Part shown: piece by piece, positions 1 to 7,188 of the stretch
How the letters are laid out: each line of letters opens with the position of its first letter
Numbering within the stretch: position 1 is the stretch's first letter
DNA from: GCA-2748575 sp033722575
GTDB taxonomy: Bacteria; Pseudomonadota; Gammaproteobacteria; Pseudomonadales; Ketobacteraceae
NCBI GenBank assembly: GCA_033722575.1
Contig: JAWVYU010000238.1
Location: 1 to 7,984, forward strand
DNA: 7,984 bases
Direction of reading: 5' to 3'
The notes under the pieces: model-generated
The model's input: only the letters and a program-made list of their open reading frames with translations
Databases searched by the model: none
What the model was told of the DNA's origin: nothing
Made by a program: the position numbers and the translations under genes

Positions 1-565
1 GGAAAGGGCCGATCATAAACAGTGAATCCACCCAGATCTGATTACCGGAAATCAAACCCAGGTGATTCAGCCCACCCTCCGAAGTGCGGCCCGCCACCTC
101 GCTGATGTAGTGCCATACATCGTCCGCCACGGTGAGGTATTTGGGATCACTCTCGGTTTCGTACAGGCGTAACGCGGTATAGCCGGGAATGCTGTTGTCT
201 GAGGAGGTAATGAAATAGCCGTTTTCGATATAGTAATCCACCCAGGCGCGGGCATACTGGTAGTAACGGGCATCGCCGGTAACTTCATGCAGATCCATCA
301 GGCCCATCATCAGTACGCCGGCGTCCCAGCTCCAGGCGTTCTGGCGGGGCTGATAGGTTTCGATCCAGGTATCCGCCAGGTTCCTGGCCAGCTCCAGTGC
401 GTAATCCGCTGAAGCCTGTGTCCCACTGTTTTCATTGGGTGTGCGTGCTACCGTTGGTGCTGCTGAGTCCGCGTGGGATGCTCCTGGCGCCGGATCACTG
501 CCGCAGCCCGCCAGATAAAAACAGAAACACACAATCACCATCCATAAAGGTTTGATCCAGTCCAT
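1..565 (-). CDS. GH88/GH105-like unsaturated glycuronyl hydrolase, lipoprotein (partial, C-terminus off left edge)
   Basis: The first 188 residues are visible and the frame is open to the window edge. The protein begins with a short basic/hydrophobic stretch ending in the lipobox LAGC (Cys21). It is followed by a low-complexity Ala/Ser/Pro/Thr linker to about residue 52, so it is a lipoprotein; Gly at +2 is compatible with the outer membrane. From about residue 53 the sequence resembles the (alpha/alpha)6 six-hairpin glycosidases: NAWSWDAG (Asp81), a helix with MMGLMDLHEVTGD, and IWVDSLFMIGPF (Asp180). In GH88/GH105 such Asp residues hydrate the C4-C5 double bond of unsaturated uronic acid sugars left by polysaccharide lyases. 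The ATG at 565 follows the upstream stop after one base (TGATATG), so the two genes are probably translationally coupled. Family-level assignment is fairly secure. The exact substrate (rhamnogalacturonan, ulvan, glycosaminoglycan-like or other) is not visible, and only about half of the protein is here. Confidence 0.8.
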   Translation of the reverse strand, partial: MDWIKPLWMVIVCFCFYLAGCGSDPAPGASHADSAAPTVARTPNENSGTQASADYALELARNLADTWIETYQPRQNAWSWDAGVLMMGLMDLHEVTGDARYYQYARAWVDYYIENGYFITSSDNSIPGYTALRLYETESDPKYLTVADDVWHYISEVAGRTSEGGLNHLGLISGNQIWVDSLFMIGPF

Positions 566-566
566 A

Positions 567-2573
567 TCAGCGGCCTTCTCCAAAATCAAAATGGATTTCC
601 GATGACAGCTCGCCTGCCTGCAAATGGAACCGGGAATCTTTCCATTGTGTCTGAACAAAGGGGTTGCCGTACCTTGGATTATCTGTCAGAGGTACCTTCT
701 GGCCATTCACCGAAAAATCCCCGCTCCAGGAAAACCGCAGCTCTCCCTGGTCAGAGGAATACAGCACCCTTTGATCATAATACTTCTGAAAACTGACCTT
801 CTGCTGGCTCACCCGTTCAATAAAGTCGGCAAATGATCCATCCTCTCCCTGCCAGCCAATTTCACAGATCCAGAGATTGATAATGCCGGGGGCAATAATT
901 TCCCGGTTGGCAAAACGGCCTTCCTTTGTGATGTTTCCCCGGTTGTGGCTGTAAAGGGCAATGTAACCATCATCTTTTCTCCCGAAATGCCAACGGCCTG
1001 CTTTATGCACCTCGTCAAACCGCTCTACCGGCCAGAACGCGTGGGTAGTGCGGGCTGCGTCCGATGCCAGTGCCGTGAGTAAGGCATTGGGCTTGTTCAG
1101 AATCAGGGCGACATCCTCATACTGGGCGATCCGCGGCATGGAGGCGGCACCGGTGTAGTAATCCAGATTGCTGTTGGTTCCGTTATTCAGCAATGGGTGA
1201 TTGCTGAATACCTTGATATTGCCATTCAGCACCGCACTCCAGGCATGATTCTGGAACGAAAGATTGCCCTTTGATTTGTCCTGGGCTACCGAGAGCATCG
1301 CACCGGGTTTGTGATGACTGACAGTGTGAGTAGTCTGCAGTGAAATGGCCTGGGCGGCGTTCAGGTATAACGGATTTTTCAGTACCGGATCCAGGGCGCC
1401 CATATCCCAGAAGAGCACCAGCCCGCCAAAGGGGCGAAAAAACTCACTGCCTTCAAAAATGTCGTAGGCCTTGCCTGTTTCAAAGGTTCCTCCCACCACT
1501 TCCGGCAGGATATATCCACCATTTCCCCACCATATCACCACATCATCATAATTATCCGGATCCAGACTCACGCCAAACTCATGGGCATTACCGGGATCAA
1601 ACCCCATACGCGAATAATCATTCCAGACCGCGGGAATCCCCTGGGCTGAATGCCAGTCCTTGCGACCAATCAGCACAATCGTGGGGTCTGGCCGGAAACG
1701 CGTAGTGACAGACAAAGGCGAAAAGGACACACCGGAAGTGCCGGTAAAGCTGCCCTGGGCAAATACCAGATGGTTCACCCCCCGGGTGGCAGCACGTTCG
1801 GGAGTCACATTATTCCTTTCAAAGGTTCTACCATGACTGCCGCCGAATACCCCGCCATGGGAATACAGCGCCATGTCCAGCAACAGCAACTGGGCAACGC
1901 CCTCTGCATTGCGAGCTACCAGCGGATCATCAGCAAAGTCCACCAGGTTCAGCAAGGGTCCGATATCTTCTTCGTAATAGTTATTGGAATGCCATTCGGA
2001 AAAACCGGCCCTGGCCCGCAGCTCCAGCCAGCGTAACAGCATTGGCCGGTGCTTGTTTTTGAGTTCCATACCTGTCATGCCCGAATTGGTAAAGACAGCA
2101 TCCGGAAACATCTGCCCCATCAGAAAGGCACAGGCATGAAACAGAATCTGGTGGTTTTCGCTCCAGTAAACCATGTCATCAATACCCGGCTCGTCAATCC
2201 AGTATTTGAAACCGAGCACCAGTGCAACAATGTCCGCTTTAAGATCCGGCCCGTAATCGCTGGTGCGCCACAAGGGGGAGTCACCGTACTGATACAGCAT
2301 GCGCACCAGTGAGTTCAGATTAAAGTCCGAGGTATCCCGCCGCGCTCTGAGTTTTTCAATGGTAGTGATAAATGCCTGGGCATCCAGCGGACCGGTGTTG
2401 GTTTCAAAACGAATGAGCTGGGCATGAATGCTGTTGCCCGTAGCCGGCAGATTAGCCAGCACGTGCTGTTGTGCTGCCCTTTGCCGGTTCTTGAAGTATT
2501 CGTTGAAATCCTCTGGTAAAGCCTGAACCAGAGGAACAAACAGCATAAGTGCAAGGGTAAGGAATATACGCAT
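567..2573 (-). CDS. Secreted toroid/beta-sandwich protein, probable polysaccharide lyase of an uncharacterised family
   Basis: This 668-residue protein has a signal peptide with predicted cleavage after VQA (residue 18), so it is exported and lacks a lipobox. Residues about 20-270 are helix-rich with the pattern of an (alpha/alpha) toroid. They include YWSENHQILFHA (Asn140, His141), the Gly-rich Phe-Pro-Asp segment after it, EWHSNNYYEED (Tyr199, Tyr200) and GGSHGRTFERN (His247, Arg249). Residues about 280-660 are rich in beta strands and aromatic residues (for example WHFGRKDDGYIALYS, 528-542), as in the beta-sandwich part of PL8/PL12/PL21-type lyases. The Asn/His plus Tyr set resembles the catalytic residues of those lyases; this is an analogy, not a family match. 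The coupled downstream GH88/GH105-like gene supports lyase activity, because such enzymes process lyase products. Upstream of the ATG the Shine-Dalgarno is weak and the DNA A+T-rich. It could instead be a hydrolase or a non-catalytic binding protein. Confidence 0.6.
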   Translation of the reverse strand: MRIFLTLALMLFVPLVQALPEDFNEYFKNRQRAAQQHVLANLPATGNSIHAQLIRFETNTGPLDAQAFITTIEKLRARRDTSDFNLNSLVRMLYQYGDSPLWRTSDYGPDLKADIVALVLGFKYWIDEPGIDDMVYWSENHQILFHACAFLMGQMFPDAVFTNSGMTGMELKNKHRPMLLRWLELRARAGFSEWHSNNYYEEDIGPLLNLVDFADDPLVARNAEGVAQLLLLDMALYSHGGVFGGSHGRTFERNNVTPERAATRGVNHLVFAQGSFTGTSGVSFSPLSVTTRFRPDPTIVLIGRKDWHSAQGIPAVWNDYSRMGFDPGNAHEFGVSLDPDNYDDVVIWWGNGGYILPEVVGGTFETGKAYDIFEGSEFFRPFGGLVLFWDMGALDPVLKNPLYLNAAQAISLQTTHTVSHHKPGAMLSVAQDKSKGNLSFQNHAWSAVLNGNIKVFSNHPLLNNGTNSNLDYYTGAASMPRIAQYEDVALILNKPNALLTALASDAARTTHAFWPVERFDEVHKAGRWHFGRKDDGYIALYSHNRGNITKEGRFANREIIAPGIINLWICEIGWQGEDGSFADFIERVSQQKVSFQKYYDQRVLYSSDQGELRFSWSGDFSVNGQKVPLTDNPRYGNPFVQTQWKDSRFHLQAGELSSEIHFDFGEGR

Positions 2574-2849
2574 CTTGTTGACCGCTTTTTATTGTTGTTT
2601 TTTTGATCTTTTATAGCTTTATATTTGTTGTATCGGGTGTGTCTGGCCATTTACTTTTTACTTACTGGCACTTTCGTACTGCTATCAAGTTAAAGAACAT
2701 ATCACTCGCAATCAATCAAATATTGACCCTGGAGGACAATGCGCTGGCATTTCAGGCCAAAGTCCGACCTGTTGAATTAAGCCTTAGGTTTAATTTCGAA
2801 TAATTTGTCACCTAGCCAGATTACGGAACCATTTGGCAAACACGGCAGG

Positions 2850-2860
2850 AGGTATTACCT
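2850..2860. repeat. 11-base palindrome in the region upstream of the wzz-like gene
   Basis: AGGTATTACCT is a perfect inverted repeat of five bases about a central T, 94 bases before the chosen start of the wzz-like gene. It overlaps an AGGAGG tract at 2847-2852. It is too tight to form a good RNA hairpin, so a regulator-binding site is the more natural reading. A chance palindrome of this size is also quite possible. Confidence 0.3.
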
Positions 2861-2941
2861 GTGAATAGCTGGCGTGATTAATATTTGATAGTATTTCAGG
2901 ACTTACGTGCGCCAGGGGGGCGCCGGTTACTTTTCCACATC

Positions 2942-2947
2942 GGGTGG
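2942..2947 (+). promoter_or_regulatory. Ribosome binding site supporting the ATG start at 2955
   Basis: GGGTGG lies seven bases before ATG 2955, after which the protein reads like other Wzz proteins (a short polar N-terminus with DDEIDLFEL). An in-frame GTG at 2907 has AGGA five bases upstream (2898-2901) and would add 16 Gly-rich residues unlike the family. I prefer the ATG, but the GTG cannot be excluded. Confidence 0.45.
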
Positions 2948-2954
2948 TGCAGTT

Positions 2955-4154
2955 ATGGGGCATTACATTAAACAACACCAGGAAGGTTACGGGCTGATTT
3001 CCCGGGATGATGAAATCGACCTGTTCGAACTGATCAGTGCACTGCGCAAAAATATCGGATTAATTGCAGGCATTACCATTATCTGTGTACTGGCCGCGAT
3101 GGCCTATGCGTTGCTGGCCACACCTGCTTTCAAGGCTTCCTCCATTATCGGCGAACCCACCCAGGGGACACTGAACGCCATCGATAATGCTGTTGGTGTC
3201 TATCCCCTCGAACCTGAGCAGGAATATTCGCGCATTTTTCAGACCATGATCAATCAGGATCTCCAGTATCGTTTTTTCCTGGAGAATATTCAGCCGGATC
3301 TGCCGGAGGCCAAAAGCGAACTGGAAAGACGCAGAAATTTCGAGTCGTTCCGGAAAAAGCTCAGTGTCCGGAATCAGGAAAAAGGCAGAAACGTCAGCCA
3401 TGATTTCATTCAGGTTGAATTCACCAGCGCGACGGCTGATGAGGCTTATCGGGTGCTTACCAGCTTCCTGAATTTTATGAATGCCGAGATTCTGAAATCC
3501 ATCGCGGCAGATTACCGCGCGGAAATTGAAACTACCAAAAGCAACCTGCAGCAGGAAATTTCAATCCTGCTGAATGCCAGAGCACTGGAAATCAACAGCG
3601 AAATCAAACGCCTGCGGGAATCCCTCGCGCTGGCGCAGAAGATGGGTATTAAAGAGCCGGCCATTACAGAAAGCAGTACCTTGAGCGAGTTGAAAGCGGA
3701 CAGCCCCGCTACCCATCTGCTGGGCGAAAAGTACCTGAGTTCGCGCATTGAATTATTGCAGAAACGCAAGGATCTGGCTGCTTTTACCAGCGGTGTGGCA
3801 GCACTGAAAGCTCAACTTGAAAGCCTGAACAGTATCAATCTGAATACCGGATCCGTAGACATTCTGAGGTTTGAGAAATCACCCACCCTTCCCCACAACA
3901 GAATCAGTCCGAAACGTACCCTGATTGTGATACTTGGACTGATGTTGGGTATTTTCGCCGGTTGCGCACTGGCGCTTATGCGGATGTTCATCAATAATCA
4001 CAGGAAGTCTTCGGAAGCAGTGCTGCATGAAACGTCAAAAACCGCTATTGCATCAGGCGTCGCAAAAGATGCAGCAAAAAAGGATGCATTGTCTTACGTA
4101 CTCCGGTCAGATGCTGAAGTGCCGGACCGCAAAGAAAACAAATCGGCCGTGTAG
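2955..4154 (+). CDS. Wzz/PCP-family polysaccharide chain-length determinant protein
   Basis: This is an inner-membrane protein of 399 residues (415 from the alternative GTG at 2907). Proteins of this family oligomerise in the periplasm and set the chain length of O-antigen or exopolysaccharide made by a Wzy-type polymerase. The architecture is typical: a cytoplasmic N-terminus with DDEIDLFELISALRKN (residues 18-33), a first membrane helix (about 34-55), a large periplasmic domain with a long Lys/Glu-rich coiled coil (about 187-230), then the Pro-rich signature SPTLPHNRISPKR (309-321) and a second membrane helix (about 322-345) with repeated Gly residues. A polar tail of roughly 50 residues follows. 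It contains no Walker motifs, so this is not a fused tyrosine autokinase. The length is somewhat above a classical O-antigen Wzz because of the tail. The rhodanese gene follows after 8 bases. No glycosyltransferase, flippase or polymerase gene is visible nearby, so the polymer it serves is unknown. Confidence 0.85.
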   Translation: MGHYIKQHQEGYGLISRDDEIDLFELISALRKNIGLIAGITIICVLAAMAYALLATPAFKASSIIGEPTQGTLNAIDNAVGVYPLEPEQEYSRIFQTMINQDLQYRFFLENIQPDLPEAKSELERRRNFESFRKKLSVRNQEKGRNVSHDFIQVEFTSATADEAYRVLTSFLNFMNAEILKSIAADYRAEIETTKSNLQQEISILLNARALEINSEIKRLRESLALAQKMGIKEPAITESSTLSELKADSPATHLLGEKYLSSRIELLQKRKDLAAFTSGVAALKAQLESLNSINLNTGSVDILRFEKSPTLPHNRISPKRTLIVILGLMLGIFAGCALALMRMFINNHRKSSEAVLHETSKTAIASGVAKDAAKKDALSYVLRSDAEVPDRKENKSAV

Positions 4155-4162
4155 GTGACACC

Positions 4163-4543
4163 ATGATCAGAAATAGCGTCTTTTGCCTCGCAATCGGAAT
4201 CCTCAGCCAATCTGCATTTGCAGACTTTGCAGGGGAGTGGGATCAGAAAACCGCGCTGGAAAAAATGAAGTCACCGGATGTGGTGGTCATCGACGTGCGC
4301 TCACCGGAGGAATATGCTGAAGGCCATGTGCCCGGCGCCATCAATATTCCCCATAATCAGATGGATGAACACCAGGACACCTTGTCTTCCCTCAAAGGCA
4401 AGGAGCTGTTGCTGTACTGTCGCAGTGGTCGTCGTGCCGGCATGGCGGAAAGCCAGTTAACAGAAAAAGGGTTTGAAAACCTGTATCATTTGAAAGGTGA
4501 TATGCAGGGCTGGCTGAACGCCAACCGGGCTGTGGAGAAGTAA
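4163..4543 (+). CDS. Exported single-domain rhodanese (PspE-like sulfurtransferase)
   Basis: This 126-residue protein has a signal peptide cleaved after AFA (residue 20), so it should be periplasmic. The mature part is one rhodanese domain: VVVIDVRSPEEYAEGHVPGAINIPH (residues 40-64, the CH2A-like region) and the active-site loop CRSGRRAG with Cys86 as the persulfide-forming nucleophile. A C-terminal GFENLYHLKGDMQGW segment is typical of the fold. Rhodaneses move sulfane sulfur from thiosulfate or other donors to acceptors such as cyanide or protein thiols; small periplasmic ones like PspE are common and mostly without an assigned role. An AGGTGA ribosome site precedes the ATG by five bases. 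The gene follows the wzz-like gene by 8 bases and is probably co-transcribed with it, then ends before a terminator. There is no obvious functional link between sulfur transfer and polysaccharide length control. Confidence 0.92.
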   Translation: MIRNSVFCLAIGILSQSAFADFAGEWDQKTALEKMKSPDVVVIDVRSPEEYAEGHVPGAINIPHNQMDEHQDTLSSLKGKELLLYCRSGRRAGMAESQLTEKGFENLYHLKGDMQGWLNANRAVEK

Positions 4544-4552
4544 ACTACCTGC

Positions 4553-4610
4553 CACGAATAATCGTGCCGAAGCCGTAAATCAACCCGACCAAAGACTGAG
4601 TACGGCACGA
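4553..4610. repeat. Nested inverted repeats in the convergent junction
   Basis: Three related arms occur after the rhodanese stop codon: CACGA (4553-4557), TCGTGCCG (4562-4569) and CGGCACGA (4603-4610). The middle arm can pair with the first (5 bp, four-base loop) or with the last (8 bp, 33-base loop), so the two hairpins exclude each other. They sit just before the rho-independent terminator. They could be a 3'-end stabilising structure, a small regulatory element or chance. Confidence 0.4.
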
Positions 4611-4619
4611 AATAAACTG

Positions 4620-4653
4620 AAAAAAGCCGCTCCCCTCCGGAAGCGGCTTTTTT
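4620..4653. terminator. Bidirectional rho-independent terminator
   Basis: A perfect stem GCCGCT (4626-4631) / AGCGGC (4642-4647) is flanked by A6 (4620-4625) and T6 (4648-4653), with a ten-base loop. The T tract follows the stem on both strands, so it can end the plus-strand wzz-rhodanese transcript and the minus-strand cytochrome transcript, whose stop codon is about 20 bases away. Confidence 0.93.
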
Positions 4654-4674
4654 GATGGAGCACAGTTGTTCTGA

Positions 4675-7095
4675 TTACTGAGGCGTTTCGCACGCTCCGC
4701 CAAGACTGTTGATCCAGTCTTTCACCAGCCGGTTACCCTGACTGTGAACCACACTGCGCCCCAGTTCCGGCATACGGACTGCCGGATCATTGGACTCCAT
4801 GCGATATACCACAATGGATTCGTCCGCATCACCGGGGAAGATATCCCACTTCAGCCCGCCGGAACCGGTGCCCGCTGCCACGGGTGGTTTGCACAGACCC
4901 GCGGTGGCATCCAGCGGCGCACTGGCCAGCAGGTGCAACCCTGTGGACTGGGCACGGCCTTCGGCGCTGTGGCAGTGCGCACAATTGATTTCCAGATAGG
5001 TTCGGGCCCGGGCCTGCAGCGTGCCATCGGTGGGGTCATCCCATACGGGCAGCCGGGGCGCACTTGCCGGATCCGGAGCACCGGACAGCAATCCCAGGTT
5101 GGACCAGTGATCCAGCTGGTTGGCGTACACTGAACCATAATCGTAGGGTTTGTTAAGGAAACGCGCCTTGGGGCCTATGGGCCGGTTGGCAAAGCTGTCT
5201 TCCTTGGAAGCCCTGACACCATGGCAATTGGTGCACTGATTCATATTGGGAATACGATAATTGACCGTGACGATATTACCCTCAGGATCGATAACATCAC
5301 CGTTATATTCGCCGCCACCAAAGGCCAGATAGGCTTCGGACATGTCGTCTTCCCAGATATAGGTGACGCCAAACCAACCGCTGTCACGGTGGATAAAGAG
5401 ACGTGTTTCCAGCACCTTGTCCACACCGGATGCCAGGGGTAACGAGAAGGTTTTCGCAATAATGGAGCCAACCGGAAACTCAAAGCGGGTATCCGGGTTG
5501 TAAGTCACTGAAGTGCCCTCAGGGATAAAAATAACACGATCCTTTTTGGCATAATCGCTGAATAGCGGTGTTGTCAGATCATAGGGTGCCGCCCGTGCCG
5601 TATTGGGTTCGCCACGGGGATCATGTTCCCTGAACAGCCGGTACCCGGACAGGGTAGGACAATTCACCACGTAGGCAGCCCAGTTGACTGTTGCGGGATC
5701 TCCACCGGCACAGATTGCGGCAATTTCCTCGTCGGTATACTCCTCATCCGGTTCGGGAATATCGTCAAAAACGGAAAAGTCCAGCTCTACGGGGCCAAAG
5801 TCGGGTTGGGTGCAGTTGGTTTCGGCCGGATACCCCACTCTGGCGGGCAGGCCCGGAATACCCAGCAACCCCAGTAGCCAGTGCTTTTTGTCCAGGTGCA
5901 TGTTGCCAAAGGTGGCCAGGGAGCCATCACGATGGCGGTTTTCCTGGAAACACCAGTCTGCTGCTCCAATACCGCTGGCGGTAAAGCCGTCCGTAATAAT
6001 GTCGGTCATGGGTTTGCCCGCCAGCAAAAACAGCAAATTCACCAGAATACTGAAATCACTGCTGTCCACATACCAGCGAAAGTTTTTATCCATCAGGTTA
6101 TCGTACACATAGATATGTTCCGGATAGGGATCGTAGCTGTCCGGCAGCGGGGTGTCGTCCAGCAGGGAAATGGACTTGAAGCTGACAGAGGTAAAATTCA
6201 CCGTATTGTTATCAGTGATCTCGTTATCGAACACATGCACCCAGTCCGTGGAAAGCACCATGACACCGGTACCGGTGGGAACCTTGCCCACGATATTACC
6301 AGCGGGTGCAAAGTTGCGGGTGTTATTGGACACGGAACGGTTTCTGAAAACCCGGGTATGGTGGCCGGCCTGAGGCAGATTGGGCATGTCAAATACCAGG
6401 ATCCCGCCGGTATTACGGGTGGCAAGGTTTTCATACACATCGGCATTTATGGAGTTTTCTATCTCGATGCCTGCCACGTTGTACTCGGCCCGATTGCGGC
6501 GCACGATGATTTCTTTGGACTGCCCCACATAGATACCGGCGTCGGAAGCCCCGATCACCACGCTGTCCTCAATCAGAACCTGCTCACAGTTGATAGGGTA
6601 AAAACCATAAGCACCGTTGGTTTCATCGGGGCCGTTGGTCCATTCCACCCGCACTCCCCTGATCATTACGCCCCGTGCGTTTTCAATCTTGAGCCCGTCA
6701 CCCTTGGTATCCTCTATGGCAAAATCCATGGCGGCAAAGGCATCACCCTGAACCAGAATACCTTCTGCCCCGGCAGGCTGGTTTTTAAAGGACAGTATGG
6801 TTTTATCCATGCCCTTGCCACGGATAGTGATATGGGATTTGTTGAGTATCAGTTCGTCATCGAACTCATAGAAACCTTCCGGCAACTCAATCACCGTTCC
6901 CGGCTGTACCGTCAGAAACAGTTCCTTGACCTGAAAGGGCACATCGGGCCCCGGCTCCAGTGTGATGACATTGTCGTAGTCCCAGGCCGCGGCGTAAACC
7001 AGCGACGAGCAGAATGCAAAAAACAATGAAAGACAGACAAACAGCGAACGGCTGACGACAGAACCTGTGTCAGTGCAAGCAGGGCGTGGCCACAT
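4675..7095 (-). CDS. Fused parallel beta-helix / SO2930-type di-haem c-type cytochrome
   Basis: From ATG 7095 the exported protein has 806 residues; an in-frame ATG at 7128 would add 11 but lacks a ribosome site. A signal peptide ends near residue 35 (LVYA/AAWD). Residues about 40-400 are a right-handed parallel beta-helix with repeated short strand/Asn turns (for example GLKIENARGVMIRGVRVEW, DAGIYVGQSKEIIVRRNRAEYN, AGIEIENSINADVYENLATRN). This matches the family I know as TIGR03805. After an acidic linker (about 445-460), residues about 475-806 match the SO2930/HNE_0200 cytochrome family (TIGR03806): LSGYRLF, TTPLFSDYAKKDR, FPVGSIIAKTF, then haem sites CTNCH (621-625) and CAHCH (705-709). 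RMPELGRSVV (Met775) is a possible axial ligand. The two families usually occur as adjacent genes and are sometimes fused. Their function is unknown; periplasmic or surface electron transfer tied to a ligand bound by the beta-helix is only inference. The gene ends next to the shared terminator. Confidence 0.9.
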   Translation of the reverse strand: MWPRPACTDTGSVVSRSLFVCLSLFFAFCSSLVYAAAWDYDNVITLEPGPDVPFQVKELFLTVQPGTVIELPEGFYEFDDELILNKSHITIRGKGMDKTILSFKNQPAGAEGILVQGDAFAAMDFAIEDTKGDGLKIENARGVMIRGVRVEWTNGPDETNGAYGFYPINCEQVLIEDSVVIGASDAGIYVGQSKEIIVRRNRAEYNVAGIEIENSINADVYENLATRNTGGILVFDMPNLPQAGHHTRVFRNRSVSNNTRNFAPAGNIVGKVPTGTGVMVLSTDWVHVFDNEITDNNTVNFTSVSFKSISLLDDTPLPDSYDPYPEHIYVYDNLMDKNFRWYVDSSDFSILVNLLFLLAGKPMTDIITDGFTASGIGAADWCFQENRHRDGSLATFGNMHLDKKHWLLGLLGIPGLPARVGYPAETNCTQPDFGPVELDFSVFDDIPEPDEEYTDEEIAAICAGGDPATVNWAAYVVNCPTLSGYRLFREHDPRGEPNTARAAPYDLTTPLFSDYAKKDRVIFIPEGTSVTYNPDTRFEFPVGSIIAKTFSLPLASGVDKVLETRLFIHRDSGWFGVTYIWEDDMSEAYLAFGGGEYNGDVIDPEGNIVTVNYRIPNMNQCTNCHGVRASKEDSFANRPIGPKARFLNKPYDYGSVYANQLDHWSNLGLLSGAPDPASAPRLPVWDDPTDGTLQARARTYLEINCAHCHSAEGRAQSTGLHLLASAPLDATAGLCKPPVAAGTGSGGLKWDIFPGDADESIVVYRMESNDPAVRMPELGRSVVHSQGNRLVKDWINSLGGACETPQ

Positions 7096-7102
7096 GGAAA
7101 TT

Positions 7103-7114
7103 CCCCCTTCTCCT
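7103..7114 (-). promoter_or_regulatory. Ribosome binding site fixing the cytochrome-fusion start at 7095
   Basis: On the minus strand AGGAGAAGGGGG lies directly upstream of ATG 7095, with seven bases between the G tract and the start. The upstream in-frame ATG at 7128 is preceded by no purine-rich tract, and the 11 residues it would add are polar and do not help the signal peptide. Confidence 0.65.
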
Positions 7115-7188
7115 GTGTGACACTTCATATTGACCAGTGTCCATAATGGTTTTTTTGTTATTGTTAAGCGACCGCAGTCGGGTGCACA

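Larger units (their letters stand above)
2574..2954. other. Divergent intergenic region between lyase-like gene and wzz-like gene
   Basis: About 380 bases separate the start of the minus-strand lyase-like gene from the chosen start of the plus-strand wzz-like gene. The first 70 bases are strongly A+T-rich. Read on the minus strand they contain two TATAAA boxes (around 2608-2625) without a convincing -35 partner. I found no clear sigma-70 promoter for the plus-strand gene either. The region does hold an 11-base palindrome (2850-2860) and two very short reading frames behind purine-rich Shine-Dalgarno-like tracts (2739-2780 and 2861-2881). A 66-codon plus-strand frame (2603-2803) starts on TTG without a ribosome site and does not look coding. 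Promoters for both divergent units should lie here. Confidence 0.6.

Noticed and set aside
1340..2036. Overlapping plus-strand open frames of 121 and 128 codons
   Set aside because: They are antisense to the 668-residue lyase-like gene, have unlikely composition (many His, Pro, Gln) and no convincing ribosome site.
2315..2650. A 111-codon minus-strand frame overlapping the start of the lyase-like gene
   Set aside because: It is the shifted frame of the signal-peptide region of the real gene plus upstream A+T-rich DNA; no family features are visible.
2603..2803. A 66-codon plus-strand frame with a hydrophobic start
   Set aside because: The start codon is TTG without a ribosome site, and the A+T-rich DNA explains the hydrophobic residues. 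It is not supported as a gene.
5881..7029. A 382-codon plus-strand open frame
   Set aside because: It lies wholly antisense to the beta-helix part of the fusion gene, whose protein matches a known family. Its own translation is rich in His, Gly and Val without domain or signal features, so it is a by-product of codon bias.
7126..7128. Upstream ATG for the beta-helix/cytochrome gene
   Set aside because: No Shine-Dalgarno tract precedes it, whereas the ATG at 7095 has one directly upstream.
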